64,000 nucleotides of DNA, from positions 1,302,001-1,366,000 of the forward strand of contig NZ_CP090063.1 in NCBI RefSeq assembly GCF_021391495.1, in the 5' to 3' direction. Both the position numbers and the translations under genes were made by a program. This DNA is from Amycolatopsis acidiphila (GTDB taxonomy: Bacteria; Actinomycetota; Actinomycetes; Mycobacteriales; Pseudonocardiaceae). This document shows, piece by piece, positions 15,881-30,262 of this stretch (its first letter is position 1; the number at the start of each line of letters is the position of its first letter). Below the pieces are notes generated by a model. The model worked only from the letters and a program-made list of their open reading frames with translations, did no database searches and was not told the DNA's origin.

Positions 15881-17692
15881 TCAGTCACCTCGCCTCGCCT
15901 TCGCGTCCTCGTCCAGCAGCTGGAACCAGTAGAACCCGTGCCCTGGGAGCGTCAGCAGGTAAGGCAGCTCCCCGATGTCGGGGAACAGGACGCCACCGGT
16001 GAGCTCCATCGGTGTGCAGCCTTCGTGCTCGGCCAGGTTCAGCTCCACCGGCTGCGGGAACCGGGACAGATTGTTGACGCAGAGGACCACGTCCAGCCGC
16101 CCGTCGGGCCGTACCCAGGTGCGCTTGTAGGCCAGCACGCTCGGGTTGGACCCGCCGAGCTCGACGAACTCGCCCTCGGCGAAGGCGTGGTGCTGCTTGC
16201 GCACCTCGATCATCCGCCGGGTCCAGTTGAGCAGCGAGGAGGCGCTGTCACGCTGCGCCTCCACGTTGATCGCCTGGTAGCCGTAGATGGGGTCCATGAT
16301 GACGGGCAGGTAGATCCGTCCCGGGTCGCAGACGGAGAAGCCCGCGTTCCGGTCCGGGGTCCACTGCATGGGCGTTCGCACCGCGTCGCGGTCTCCCAAC
16401 CAGATGTTGTCGCCCATACCGATCTCGTCACCGTAGTACAGGACGGGCGAGCCCGGGAGGGAGAGCAGCATCGCCGTGAACAGCTCGAGCTGGTTCCGGT
16501 CGTTCTCCAGCAGCGGGGCCAGGCGCCGGCGGATGCCGATGTTGGCCTTCATCCGCGGGTCCTTGGCGTACTCCGCGTACATGTAGTCGCGCTCTTCGTC
16601 ACTGACCATCTCGAGCGTCAGCTCGTCGTGGTTGCGCAGGAAGATGCCCCACTGCGCGTTGTCGGGGATCTTCGGCGTCTGGGCCAGGATCTCCGAGATC
16701 GGGAACCGCGACTCGCGGCGCACCGCCATGAAGATGCGCGGCATCAGCGGGAAGTGGAACGCCATGTGGCACTCGTCGCCGCCGGTGGCCGGGTCGCCGA
16801 AGTACTCCACGACATCGGAGGGCCACTGGTTCGCCTCGGCCAGCAGCACCCGGCCCGGGTACTCGTCGTCGACGACCTTGCGGCACTCCTTGAGGAACTC
16901 GTGGGTGCGCGGCAGGTTCTCGCAGTTGGTGCCTTCCTGCTCGTACAGGTAGGGCACGGCGTCGAGGCGGAAGCCGTCGATCCCGAGGTTGAGCCAGAAC
17001 CTCAGGACGTCGATCATCGCTTCCTGCACCGCGGGGTTCTCGTAGTTGAGGTCCGGCTGGTGGGTGAAGAAGCGGTGCCAGTAGAACTGGCCGCGCACCG
17101 GGTCGTAGGTCCAGTTCGACGTCTCGGTGTCGACGAAGATGATGCGCGCGTCGGCGTACCGGGAGTCGTCGTCGCTCCACACGTAGAAGTCGCCGTAGGG
17201 CCCGTCGGGGTCCGAACGCGACTGCTGGAACCACGGATGCATGTCCGAGGTGTGGTTGAGCACCAGGTCGGTGATCACCCGGATGCCCCGCTTGTGCGCC
17301 TCGTCGAGCAGGTAGACGAAGTCCTCCACCGTGCCGAACTCGGGCAGCACCGCGCGGAAGTCGGAGATGTCGTACCCGCCGTCGCGCAGCGGCGAGGCGT
17401 AGAACGGCGGCAGCCACAGGCAGTCCACCCCGAGCCACTCGAGGTAGTCCAGCCTGCCCGCCAGGCCGCGCAGGTCGCCGGTGCCGTCACCGTTGGAGTC
17501 GGTGAACGCGCGCACCAGCACTTCGTAGAACACGGCGCCCTTGAACCACATCGGGTTGCTCGGGGCCTGTTCGGCCGACCGGAAATCGTCGGCCTGCGGC
17601 TCGACCAGCATGCCTTCCGCGGTCATCGCTTCGCCGGTGTGTGGCACACCGTCCAGCCCGAGGGCCGCATCGGGCCGGGGTTCTTCGTCCAT
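15881..17692 (-). CDS. treS: Trehalose synthase (maltose alpha-D-glucosyltransferase)
   Basis: A 603-residue GH13_16 enzyme interconverting trehalose and maltose. The barrel begins [40 protein letters not shown]. Catalytic regions are [41 protein letters not shown] with the nucleophile Asp, LLAEANQWP with the acid Glu, and [10 protein letters not shown]. The ATG at 17692 is preferred over an upstream GTG because AGGTGGAG sits just before it. An N-terminal extension of about 45 residues before the barrel is low in conservation. It works with the following maltokinase to drive trehalose into maltose 1-phosphate. Confidence 0.95.
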   Translation of the reverse strand: MDEEPRPDAALGLDGVPHTGEAMTAEGMLVEPQADDFRSAEQAPSNPMWFKGAVFYEVLVRAFTDSNGDGTGDLRGLAGRLDYLEWLGVDCLWLPPFYASPLRDGGYDISDFRAVLPEFGTVEDFVYLLDEAHKRGIRVITDLVLNHTSDMHPWFQQSRSDPDGPYGDFYVWSDDDSRYADARIIFVDTETSNWTYDPVRGQFYWHRFFTHQPDLNYENPAVQEAMIDVLRFWLNLGIDGFRLDAVPYLYEQEGTNCENLPRTHEFLKECRKVVDDEYPGRVLLAEANQWPSDVVEYFGDPATGGDECHMAFHFPLMPRIFMAVRRESRFPISEILAQTPKIPDNAQWGIFLRNHDELTLEMVSDEERDYMYAEYAKDPRMKANIGIRRRLAPLLENDRNQLELFTAMLLSLPGSPVLYYGDEIGMGDNIWLGDRDAVRTPMQWTPDRNAGFSVCDPGRIYLPVIMDPIYGYQAINVEAQRDSASSLLNWTRRMIEVRKQHHAFAEGEFVELGGSNPSVLAYKRTWVRPDGRLDVVLCVNNLSRFPQPVELNLAEHEGCTPMELTGGVLFPDIGELPYLLTLPGHGFYWFQLLDEDAKARRGD

Positions 17693-17785
17693 CACTCCAC
17701 CTCGTCCCACCCTGAATCCGGGTACGTCCCGGCCACCCCCGTGCGCATCGCCGGCACAGGGGCTGCACTCGACCCGCTCCTGTTG

Positions 17786-19765
<1,980 letters not shown>

Positions 19766-19959
19766 CGGCAGCGCCCCTCTCCTCGAGTGCGTGTGTGTGC
19801 GCGGAAGCCGCAGCCATTCGCGGAAGCTTGACGACCCGGACAGGTCTTCGCTGGGCGATACCCGGCTGCGGACATGCGCAAACCTATCGGTTGTCACTTT
19901 CTGCCGTCGCGCGACTCCTGTCCAGAGTCCACGCCCACTGGTAACCCAGGTGTCACCGG

Positions 19960-22080
19960 TTAGCGGGGTGCGCGCAACAGAAGCAGCGATCGCGCGGGGA
20001 GGGTGAGCGTGCTGCCGGGCTTGAGCGGATCCGAGGAAACCGGTCCGCCGTCGGGACGGCTGGTGTCGAGCGTCGGTTTGAACGACGGCCCGTACTCCTC
20101 GCGGGGCAGCGTGATCTCCACCGGCTCGTCGCCGGCGTGCAGCCACAGCAGCCACGAGTGATCCGGGATCAGCTCACCGGCCCGGGTGCGGGACTGGCTG
20201 TTGGACCCGTCGATCCACATGCCGAGGGTGCGCCGGTCGTCGTCGAACCAGTCCTTCTCGGTCATCTCCTCGGCGTCGGGCCGCAGCCAGACGAGGTCCG
20301 GCTTGCCCGTGGGCGTGGGGCGGCCTTCGAAGAACTGCGGCTGGCGCAGCGCCGGGCTGTCCGCGCGCAGGTGGATCACGCGGCGGGCGAAGGCGAGCAT
20401 CGACTCGGCGTCCGGGCCGCCCGCCCAGTCCACCCAGGACGTCTCGTCGTCGAGGCAGTAGGCGTTGTTGTTGCCGTGCTGGGTGCGCCACATGTCGTCG
20501 CCCGCGACGATCATCGGGGTGCCGGTGGACAGCAGCAGCGTCGCGAGCAGGTTGCGGGCCTGGCGGGCACGCACCGCGGTGATGTCCGGGTCGTCGGTCG
20601 GGCCCTCGGCGCCGTGGTTCCAGGAGCGGTTGTCGTTGGTGCCGTCCCGGTTGTCCTCGCCGTTGGCCTCGTTGTGCTTGCCGTTGTAGGACACCAGGTC
20701 CCGCAGTGTGAAACCGTCGTGCGCGGTGATGAAGTTGATCGACTGCCACGGCCGGCGCAGGTTGTGGTCGTAGAGGTCCGAGGAGCCCGACAGCCGGAAG
20801 GCGAGGTCGTCCACCCGGACCGCGCCGCGCCAGAAGTCGCGCATCGTGTCGCGGTACCGGCCGTTCCACTCGGCCCACTGCGCGCCGAAGTCGCCGACCC
20901 GGTAGCCCTCGCCGGTGACGTCCCACGGCTCGGCGATCAGCTTGCAGCCCGAGAGGACCGGGTCGGTGGTGATCGCCGTGAGCATCGCCGAGTCGCGGTC
21001 GAAGGCGCCGCCGCGTGGCCGGCCCAGCGTGCTGGCCAGGTCGAAGCGGAAGCCGTCGACGCCCATCTCGGTGGCCCAGTAGCGCAGCGAGTCGGTGACC
21101 AGGCGGATCACCGTGGGGGAGGCGGTTTCGAGGGTGTTGCCGCAGCCGGTGAGGTCGAAGCCGCCGCCGCGCGGGCCGTGCAGGTAGTAGGCCGGCGCGT
21201 CGAGCCCGCGGAAGCTCAGCGTGGGGCCCTCGAACCCGCCTTCGCAGGTGTGGTTGAAGACGACGTCCAGGATGACCTCGATGTTCACCGCGTGCAGCGC
21301 GGCGACCATCGTGCGGAACTCCTCGACCTCGCGGCCCGGTTCGCTGGCGTAACCGGCGTGCGGGGCGAAGTAGCCGAGCGGGGAGTAGCCCCAGTAGTTG
21401 CGGCGGCCGGTGCGGACGAGGTACGGCTCCTCGGTGAACCAGTGCACCGGCAGCAGTTCGACGGCCGTGACGCCGAGACGGACCAGGTGCTCGGTGACGA
21501 CCGGGTGCGCGAGCCCGAGGTAGGTGCCGCGCAGGTGCTCGGGGATGAACGGGTGCCGCTGGGTGAAGCCCTTGACGTGCAGCTCGTAGATCACCGACTC
21601 CTCGAACGGCACCTCGGGCTTGACCCCGGTGTCGGGGCCGCCGTGCGAGCCGACGACCGACAGCGGGACGCTGCCCAGGGAGTCCACTTTGGACTGCTTG
21701 CCGTGCATGGGGTCGCCGGCGTAGCCGAGCGCGGCGTCGAGGTTGGTCAGCGCGCCGGTGATGTGCGTGGCGTACGGGTCGACCAGCAGCTTGGCCGGGT
21801 TGCAGCGCAGGCCCCGCTGCGGGGCGTACGGGCCGTGCACCCGGTAGCCGTAGCGTTGCCCGGAGGTAACGCCGGGAACCAGGCCGTGCCAGACGCCGAA
21901 GGTGCGCTCGGTCAGCTCGACGCGGCGCTCCGAGCCGTCCTCGCCGATGAGGCACACCTCGACGGCGTCCGCGACGTTCGAGGTCACGGCGAAGCGGACG
22001 CCCCCTCCCTCCGGGTGCGCACCCAGCGGAAACGGGCGGCCGGCGAGGACGGGTGTGTCGGCTGCAGGTCGGATGGCCAT
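19960..22080 (-). CDS. glgX: Glycogen debranching enzyme (first GlgX paralogue)
   Basis: A 706-residue GH13_11 isoamylase-type enzyme that hydrolyses alpha-1,6 branches of glycogen or limit dextrin. It starts with a CBM48-like domain ([29 protein letters not shown]). It shows [55 protein letters not shown] with the nucleophile Asp, [14 protein letters not shown] with the acid Glu, and [31 protein letters not shown]. It is about 50% like the second copy at 26114-28243 by eye. It differs in an inserted segment after the N-terminal domain ([20 protein letters not shown]) and so may have a different chain-length preference. Its 66-bp spacer from treZ suggests read-through or a weak internal promoter. 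Confidence 0.93.
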   Translation of the reverse strand: MAIRPAADTPVLAGRPFPLGAHPEGGGVRFAVTSNVADAVEVCLIGEDGSERRVELTERTFGVWHGLVPGVTSGQRYGYRVHGPYAPQRGLRCNPAKLLVDPYATHITGALTNLDAALGYAGDPMHGKQSKVDSLGSVPLSVVGSHGGPDTGVKPEVPFEESVIYELHVKGFTQRHPFIPEHLRGTYLGLAHPVVTEHLVRLGVTAVELLPVHWFTEEPYLVRTGRRNYWGYSPLGYFAPHAGYASEPGREVEEFRTMVAALHAVNIEVILDVVFNHTCEGGFEGPTLSFRGLDAPAYYLHGPRGGGFDLTGCGNTLETASPTVIRLVTDSLRYWATEMGVDGFRFDLASTLGRPRGGAFDRDSAMLTAITTDPVLSGCKLIAEPWDVTGEGYRVGDFGAQWAEWNGRYRDTMRDFWRGAVRVDDLAFRLSGSSDLYDHNLRRPWQSINFITAHDGFTLRDLVSYNGKHNEANGEDNRDGTNDNRSWNHGAEGPTDDPDITAVRARQARNLLATLLLSTGTPMIVAGDDMWRTQHGNNNAYCLDDETSWVDWAGGPDAESMLAFARRVIHLRADSPALRQPQFFEGRPTPTGKPDLVWLRPDAEEMTEKDWFDDDRRTLGMWIDGSNSQSRTRAGELIPDHSWLLWLHAGDEPVEITLPREEYGPSFKPTLDTSRPDGGPVSSDPLKPGSTLTLPARSLLLLRAPR

Positions 22081-22146
22081 GTCTCGATCTTCTCAGCCCA
22101 CCCCGACATTTCACACATCCGCAGCTCAGGCGTTACTCTCCGGCGC

Positions 22147-23862
22147 TCAATCGAGCAGTTCCACCAGTGTGAAGCTCTCCGGCGGCAGGGTCGCGGTCGT
22201 GCCGGAGGCGCTCGCCTCGCCCCAGGAGAGCAGGACCTGCGAGGCCTCCCCGTCGAGCGGGACGGTGACCGGTTCGGGCCCGAGGTTCACCGCCAGCCGC
22301 AGGGTGCCGCGGTACAGGACGAGCCACGATCCCTCCGCGCGGACCTCCAGGTGGTCGAGGAAGGGGTCCGACAGCGACGGCCGTTCGCGGCGCAACGCGA
22401 TCAGCGACCGGTACAGCTCCAGCATCTCGCGGTGCCCGGGCTCGGCAGGCTCCGCCCAGCGCAACCGGGAACGCTCGACCGTCGCCGGGTCGATCGGGTC
22501 CGGCACCTCGGCCTCGCCCCAGCCGTGCCGCGCGAACTCCCGCCGCCGCCCGGTACGGACGGCCTCCGCGAGCGAGGGGTCCGGGAAGGAGGCGAAGAAC
22601 TGCCACGGGGTGCTCGCCGCCCACTCCTCGCCCATGAAGATCATCGGCGTGTACGGCGAGCAGAACACGATCGCGGCGCCGCAGGCGAGCAGGCCGGGGG
22701 AGACCGTCGCGGACAGCCTGTCGCCGGTCGCGCGGTTGCCGATCTGGTCGTGGTTCTGCAGGTATGCCAGGAAACGGTGGCCCGGCACGGTCCGGGTGTC
22801 CACCGGCCGCCCGTGCGTGCGCCCGCGGAACGACGACCAGGTGCCGGCGTGGAAGAACACCTCGCGCAGCGTCCGGGCGAGCGCGCCCGGCGCGGCGAAG
22901 TCCGCGTAGTAGCCGCTCGTCTCGCCGGACAGCGCCACGTGCAGGGCGTGGTGCAGGTCGTCGGACCACTGCGCGTGCAGGCCGTACCCGTGCGCCTCGC
23001 GCGGGGTGACCAGCTTGGGGTCGTTGAGGTCGGACTCCGCGATCAGCGTCAGCGGTCGCCGCAGCGCCGTGGAAAGCGCTTCCACCTCGACCGCGAGCTC
23101 CTCGAGCAGATGCGTCGCCCGGCGGTCGGCCAGCGCGTGCACCGCGTCGAGGCGCAGTGCGTCGACGTGGAAGTCGCGCAACCAGCCCAGCGCGTTGTCG
23201 ATGACGTAGCGGCGCACCTCGTCCGAGCCTTCGCCGTCGAGGTTGAGCCCCGGGCCCCAGTCGTTCTGTCCGGCGAAGTAGGGGCCGAACCGGTCGAGGT
23301 ACGCGCCGGACGGACCGAGGTGGTTGTAGACGACATCGAGCACCACGGCCAGGCCGCGCCGGTGGCACGCGTCGACGAACCGCTTGAACCCGTCCGGCCC
23401 GCCGTAGGGCTCGTGCACCGCGCCCCACAGCACGCCGTCGTAACCCCAGCCAGCGGTGCCGTCAAAGGCGTTGACCGGCATCACCTCGACGAAGGTGATG
23501 CCCAGTTCGACCAGGTGGTCCAGCTTCTCGATCGCCGAGTCGAAGGTGCCGCCCTCGGTGAAGGTGCCGACGTGCAGCTCGTACAGCACGCCGCCGGGCA
23601 GCGCCCGGCCCGTCCAGCCCTGGTCCGTCCAAGCGAACGAGGAGTGGTCGTACACGCGCGACGGGCCGTGCACGCCTTCGGGCTGTCGGCGCGACCGCGG
23701 GTCCGGCAACGGTTCGTCGTCCTCGCCCAGCAGGAACGCGTAGTCCGTGCCCGTGGCGTCGGAGTACCACCAGTCGCCGTCGCGCAGGGTCATGTCGTGG
23801 TCGGCGCCGTCGACCCGCACCCGGACCCGGTCCTGCCCCGGGGCCCACACGGTGAAGCTCAT
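22147..23862 (-). CDS. treZ: Malto-oligosyltrehalose trehalohydrolase
   Basis: A 571-residue GH13_10 enzyme that releases trehalose from maltooligosyl-trehalose made by TreY. The short N-terminal beta domain (FTVWAPGQDRVRVRVDGADH) leads to YELHVGTFTEGGTFDSAIEKLDHLVELGITFVEVMPV. Catalytic motifs are LDVVYNHLGPSG, DALRLDAVHALAD, LIAESDLNDPKLV and LQNHDQIGNRATGDRL. ATG 23862 overlaps the treY stop as ATGA, showing translational coupling, and GGAGAT precedes it. Upstream in-frame sequence was rejected as start. All conserved regions are present. Confidence 0.95.
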   Translation of the reverse strand: MSFTVWAPGQDRVRVRVDGADHDMTLRDGDWWYSDATGTDYAFLLGEDDEPLPDPRSRRQPEGVHGPSRVYDHSSFAWTDQGWTGRALPGGVLYELHVGTFTEGGTFDSAIEKLDHLVELGITFVEVMPVNAFDGTAGWGYDGVLWGAVHEPYGGPDGFKRFVDACHRRGLAVVLDVVYNHLGPSGAYLDRFGPYFAGQNDWGPGLNLDGEGSDEVRRYVIDNALGWLRDFHVDALRLDAVHALADRRATHLLEELAVEVEALSTALRRPLTLIAESDLNDPKLVTPREAHGYGLHAQWSDDLHHALHVALSGETSGYYADFAAPGALARTLREVFFHAGTWSSFRGRTHGRPVDTRTVPGHRFLAYLQNHDQIGNRATGDRLSATVSPGLLACGAAIVFCSPYTPMIFMGEEWAASTPWQFFASFPDPSLAEAVRTGRRREFARHGWGEAEVPDPIDPATVERSRLRWAEPAEPGHREMLELYRSLIALRRERPSLSDPFLDHLEVRAEGSWLVLYRGTLRLAVNLGPEPVTVPLDGEASQVLLSWGEASASGTTATLPPESFTLVELLD

Positions 23863-26113
23863 CGATCTCCTTGAACCAGCAACGCCACGGGATACCGCGA
23901 CAGCAGACCGGACAACTCGGCGACCGCGGAGGTACCCGTCAGCACGTCGGTCCAATCGCCCGGCGGCAGCGGCAGCACGGTGTCACGCCAGCCGCCCGCC
24001 GCGGCGAGCCCGACCGGCAGCCGGGTGGCGACGACGACCAGCCCGGTGCGCTCGAACGCGACGGCGTGTTCCGCCGCCGGTCCCTCCGCGCGCAGCCGCC
24101 GGTAGCCGTGGAACAGCTCCGGCCGGTCGCGCCGCAGCGTCAGCGCCTTGTGCACGACCAGCAGCTTCGCCGCGCCGGTGTCGTCGACCTCGGGCAGCTC
24201 GCCCGCGACGATCCGGTCGAGCAGCTCGCGCCGCACGCCGTAGTCCACCGGGCGCCGGTTGTCCGGGTCGACCAGCGACAGGTCCCACAGCTCGGTGCCC
24301 TGGTAGACGTCGGGCACGCCCGGCGCGGTCAGCTGGATCAGCTTCTGCCCCAGCGCGTTCGACCAGCCAGGGCCCTTGACGCGCTCGACGAACTGTTCGA
24401 CGCCCAGCTCCCGGTCGCCCAGCACCTGGCCGGGCCAGGCCGCGACGGCCGCCTCGAACTCCTCGTCGTGATCGGTCCACGTGGTGCGGAGCTTGGCTTC
24501 CTTGGCTGCCTTGTCGAGGTACTCGCGCAGGCGGTCCGCGGTGATCGGCCACGCGCCGACGAGCGTCTGCCAGGCCAGCAGGTTCAGCGCGGGCTCGTCG
24601 ATCCCGTGTTGCCCGGTCCAGCGTTCGACCGCCTCGGCGAACTCGTCCGGCAGCTCCGACAGCACCGCCAGGCGCGCCCGCACGTCCTCGGAGCGCTTGG
24701 TGTCGTGCGTCGTCAGGGTCGTCATCGCGGCCGGCCACCCGGCCTCGCGCGCGGCGGCCAGCTCGTGGAACTCGGCCACGGAAGTGCCGAAGCGGTCCGG
24801 CGAACCGCCGACCTCGTTGAGCGCCGCGAACCGGGTGTAGCGGTAGAACGTCGTGTCCTCGGTGCCCTTCGCGACCACCATTCCCGACGTCTGCTGGATA
24901 CGCGTGGCCAGCTCGCCGTGCGGCTCGGCGCGGACCTGCCGGTCGATGACGTCCACAGTGGACGCCAGGTCCGGCCGCTTCGCCTTCACCCGCTCGACGG
25001 CCTGTGCCCAGTGGGCCTCGCCCTCGGGCAGGTACGACCGGTACACCGGGAACGCGATCATCAGCTCGGCGACCGCCGCCGGCGCGTCCGGCGCCTCGAC
25101 GAGCGCGCCGATCCGGTGCATCTCCGCGACCAGGATGGTGTCCGTGACCAGCCGCCGCGCCTCTTCCTCGACGGCGTGGTAGTCCGGCGAGCCCGCGAGC
25201 AGCGAGAACCGGGGCGCGGCGGCGGGATCGACGAAGATCCCGGAGATCTCCCGCAACGCGTCGTACCCCGTCGTGCCGTCGACCGGCCAGCTCTGCGGCA
25301 GGTCCTCGCCCGGATGCAGGATCTTCTCGACCACCAGCCACGCACCCGGCGCACTCTCGCGGAGCCTGCGCATGTAGCCGCCCGGGTCGGCGAGCCCGTC
25401 CGGATGGTCCACCCGCAGCCCGGTCACGTCCCCGTCGGCCACCCAGCGCAGCACCTCGCCGTGTGCCTCGGCGAACACCTGGGGCAGCTCGACCCGGAGG
25501 GCGGCCAGCGTGGTGATGTCGAAGAACCGCCGGTAGTTCAGCTCCGCGTTGCCACGGCGCCAGCCCACCAGCTCGTAGTGCTGGCGGGCGTGCACCTCCT
25601 GCGGGGAGCCGCCCTCGGTGCCGGGCGCGACGGGGAAGCGGTGGTCGTAGTAGACGAGCTCGGGGCCGTCGGGGGAGTCCTCGACCTTCAGCTCGGCCAC
25701 CGCGTCGTCGTCGCCCAGCACCGGCAGCAGCAGCCTGCCGCGGCTCCAGTCGATGTCGAAGTGCTCGGCGTAGGCAGAGGACCGGCCGTTGCGCAGCACA
25801 TCCCACCACCACGGGTTCGCCTTGGCGACCTCCACCGCCATGTGGTTCGGCACGATGTCGACGACGAACCCGAGCCCCGCCTCGCGCAGCTTCCGCGCGA
25901 GCGCCTGCCGGGCCTGCTCGCCGCCCAGCGCGGGCCGCGCCCGGGTCGGGTCGACGACGTCGTAGCCGTGGGTCGAACCGGGCGTGGCGTCGAGCACCGG
26001 CGACGCGTACAGCGCGCCGGCACCGAGTTTCCGCAGGTAGTCGACCTGGTCGGCGGCGTCGGTGAAGGTGAACTCCGGGCGCAGCTGCAACCGGTAGGTG
26101 GAGCTGGGTGGGG

Positions 26114-26117
<4 letters not shown>
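23859..26117 (-). CDS. treY: Maltooligosyl trehalose synthase
   Basis: A 752-residue GH13_26 enzyme converting the reducing-end glucose pair of maltodextrins to a trehalosyl unit. It begins STYRLQLRPEFTFTDAADQVDYLRKLGAGALYASPVLDATPGSTHGYDVVDP, diagnostic of TreY. Further motifs are FVVDIVPNHMAV, GLRVDHPDGLADP with the nucleophile Asp, WLVVEKILHPGEDLP with the acid Glu, and TLTTHDTKRSEDVRARLAVLSELP. It overlaps its upstream neighbour treX by ATGA and its downstream neighbour treZ by ATGA, so the three are translationally coupled. Length is at the upper end of the family. Confidence 0.96.
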
Positions 26118-28243
<2,126 letters not shown>

Positions 28244-28253
28244 CGTGGTCTCC

Positions 28254-30200
28254 TCAGCGGTTGTGCAGCGGGCGCGCGGCCCGCAGGGTGGCGACCAGAC
28301 GGCGTACGCCGGGGTCGGCGAAGAACTCGTCGACAGTGACGGACAAGGGTATCCGCCAGTTGGGGTACTGGTCGACGGTGCCCGGCAGGTTCGGCTGACG
28401 GCGCTCGCCGACGACGTCGGCGGGGGCGGTCAGCAGCAGCCGGGACGCGGCCGAGGCGAGCAGCGTGTGCAGCGCCTCCACCATGTCCCCGTCGGAAATC
28501 CCTTGCTGCTTCAGGAATTCGGTGAGTGCCGCGCGTTCCTCCCCTGCCGTTTCGTACTCGCGTTCCACCGGCCCGTCGAGCAGTCCCAGCTCGGCGCGGA
28601 CCCGCACGTGCTCACCGGCGAGCCAGCCCGCCACGGTGGGCAGGTCGTGGGTGGTGATGCTCGCCATGGACTCAGGGTCCCACTTCCCCGGCGGCACAAA
28701 CGGATGCCCTGGCGTGTCGTAGTCGCGCTGGAACCACAGCACCGCGGAGCTGAGCACACCCCGTTCGTGCATCGTCTCGGTGACTTCGGGTTCCACCGTG
28801 CCGAGGTCCTCGCCGACGACCACAGCCCCCGCACGCTGCGCTTCGAGCGCGAGGACGCCCATCATGGCCTCGGCGTCGTAGTGCACGTACGTGCCGCGAG
28901 ACGGCGGCTCGCCCGGTGGGATCCACCACAGCCGCCACAACCCCGCGACGTGGTCGATGCGCACGCCGTCGGCGTACTGCAGCACCCCGCGCAGCACGTC
29001 GCGAAACGGCGCGTACCCCAGCTCGGCGAGGCGGTCGGGCCGCCATGGCGGCAGGTTCCAGTCCTGTCCCTGCTGGCTGAACGCGTCCGGCGGAGCGCCG
29101 ACGGTGACCCGCGGCGCGAACGCGTCGCCGAGCGCCCAGGTGTCCGCGCCACCGGGGTGCACGCCCACCGGCATGTCGTGCACGATGCCGACCGACATGC
29201 CGGCGTCCCGGGCGGCCCGTCGCGCCGCGTCGAGCTGCTCGCGGCACAGGTGCTGCAGCCAGCCGTGGAAGGCGATCCGGTCGGCCAGCTCTTCGCGGGC
29301 CTTCGCGACCTCGGGGCTGCTCGGGTCGCGCAGCGGTTCGGGCCACTCGCGCCAGTCCGGGCCGTGCTTCTCGGCGAGCGCGCTGAACGTGGCGAAGCCG
29401 TCCAGCGCCGGGTCGAGCTCGCCGGTCTCCCCAGGCCACAGCAGTTCCAGCGCGGCCAGCTTCGCGCTCCACACCGCGTCGTAGTCGATCAGCTCGCCGG
29501 AGCCGGGCTGGAGCGCGCGGACCTGCGCACGCGTCTGCTCGTCCGCCTCGGCAAACGCTTTCGTGTCCGTGACCCGCAGGTAGAGCGGGTTCGCGAAGCG
29601 GCGGCTGGAGGGGGAGTACGGCGAACGCTCGACGGGATGCGTCGGGCTGATCGCCTGCACCGGGTTGACCAGCAGCACGCCCGCACCCAGCTCCTCGGCG
29701 GAGCGGCGCGCGAGCACCGACAGGTCACCGTAGTCACCGGCGCCCCACGACTCGGCCGAGCGCAACGCGTACAGCTGCAGCATCCAGCCCCACGCGGGCG
29801 GCACGTCGGGCAGCCGGTCCGGCACCACCGCCAGCACCACGTCCTGATCGGCGGTGACGACCCGGTGCCAGCCCAGCGGCAGGTCGCCGGGAATGAACCG
29901 GTCGACCTCGCGCCGCGTGCCGTCTTCCAGGTGCACCACGGCCGGGCCGCCGGCGTCGTGCCCGGTGCCCTCCCGGAGCACTAGGGTCGGGGGCAGCACG
30001 GTACGTTCGCGGGTCTCACGGACCGCGGCGAGCTCGCGCCGGATCGCCTCCGGCGTCGACGCGTCGACCCCGAACTGCGCGAGTACGGCGACCACGACAT
30101 CGTCGTCGACGACGACTTCGCGTTGTTCGGAGTTTTCGTACCGGGTAGCCACTCCGTACACGGCAGCGAGGGCTGTGAGGTCCGAGAGGTCCTGATCCAC
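28254..30200 (-). CDS. malQ: 4-alpha-glucanotransferase (amylomaltase)
   Basis: A 648-residue GH77 enzyme that disproportionates maltodextrins. An N-terminal domain of about 150 residues, as in long actinobacterial MalQ, precedes the barrel (AWGWMLQLYALRSAESWGAGDYGDLSVLARRSAEELGAGVLLVNPVQAISPT). The nucleophile Asp is in VRIDHVAGLWRLWWIPPG and the acid Glu in VVVGEDLGTVEPEV. TTHDLPTVAGWLAGEHVRVR completes the active site. GTG 30200 is chosen by alignment with the usual VDQDLSDLTALA start; its ribosome-binding site is weak. It is the first gene of malQ-treX-treY-treZ and divergent from the GH13 gene at 30263, with a 62-bp shared promoter region. Confidence 0.94.
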   Translation of the reverse strand: MDQDLSDLTALAAVYGVATRYENSEQREVVVDDDVVVAVLAQFGVDASTPEAIRRELAAVRETRERTVLPPTLVLREGTGHDAGGPAVVHLEDGTRREVDRFIPGDLPLGWHRVVTADQDVVLAVVPDRLPDVPPAWGWMLQLYALRSAESWGAGDYGDLSVLARRSAEELGAGVLLVNPVQAISPTHPVERSPYSPSSRRFANPLYLRVTDTKAFAEADEQTRAQVRALQPGSGELIDYDAVWSAKLAALELLWPGETGELDPALDGFATFSALAEKHGPDWREWPEPLRDPSSPEVAKAREELADRIAFHGWLQHLCREQLDAARRAARDAGMSVGIVHDMPVGVHPGGADTWALGDAFAPRVTVGAPPDAFSQQGQDWNLPPWRPDRLAELGYAPFRDVLRGVLQYADGVRIDHVAGLWRLWWIPPGEPPSRGTYVHYDAEAMMGVLALEAQRAGAVVVGEDLGTVEPEVTETMHERGVLSSAVLWFQRDYDTPGHPFVPPGKWDPESMASITTHDLPTVAGWLAGEHVRVRAELGLLDGPVEREYETAGEERAALTEFLKQQGISDGDMVEALHTLLASAASRLLLTAPADVVGERRQPNLPGTVDQYPNWRIPLSVTVDEFFADPGVRRLVATLRAARPLHNR

Positions 30201-30262
30201 CCGTAAAGCATCGCGGTCCGGCGGGGACCGCGCTACCGGTAGGCATGAGACGAGGAGCACGG

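Noticed and set aside
19766..20155. Upstream extension of the glgE frame
   Set aside because: It runs into glgX, has no ribosome-binding site, and family alignment starts at ATG 19765.
20137..23874. A 1245-codon open frame antisense to glgX and treZ
   Set aside because: Antisense shadow of two real GH13 genes; no recognisable domain.
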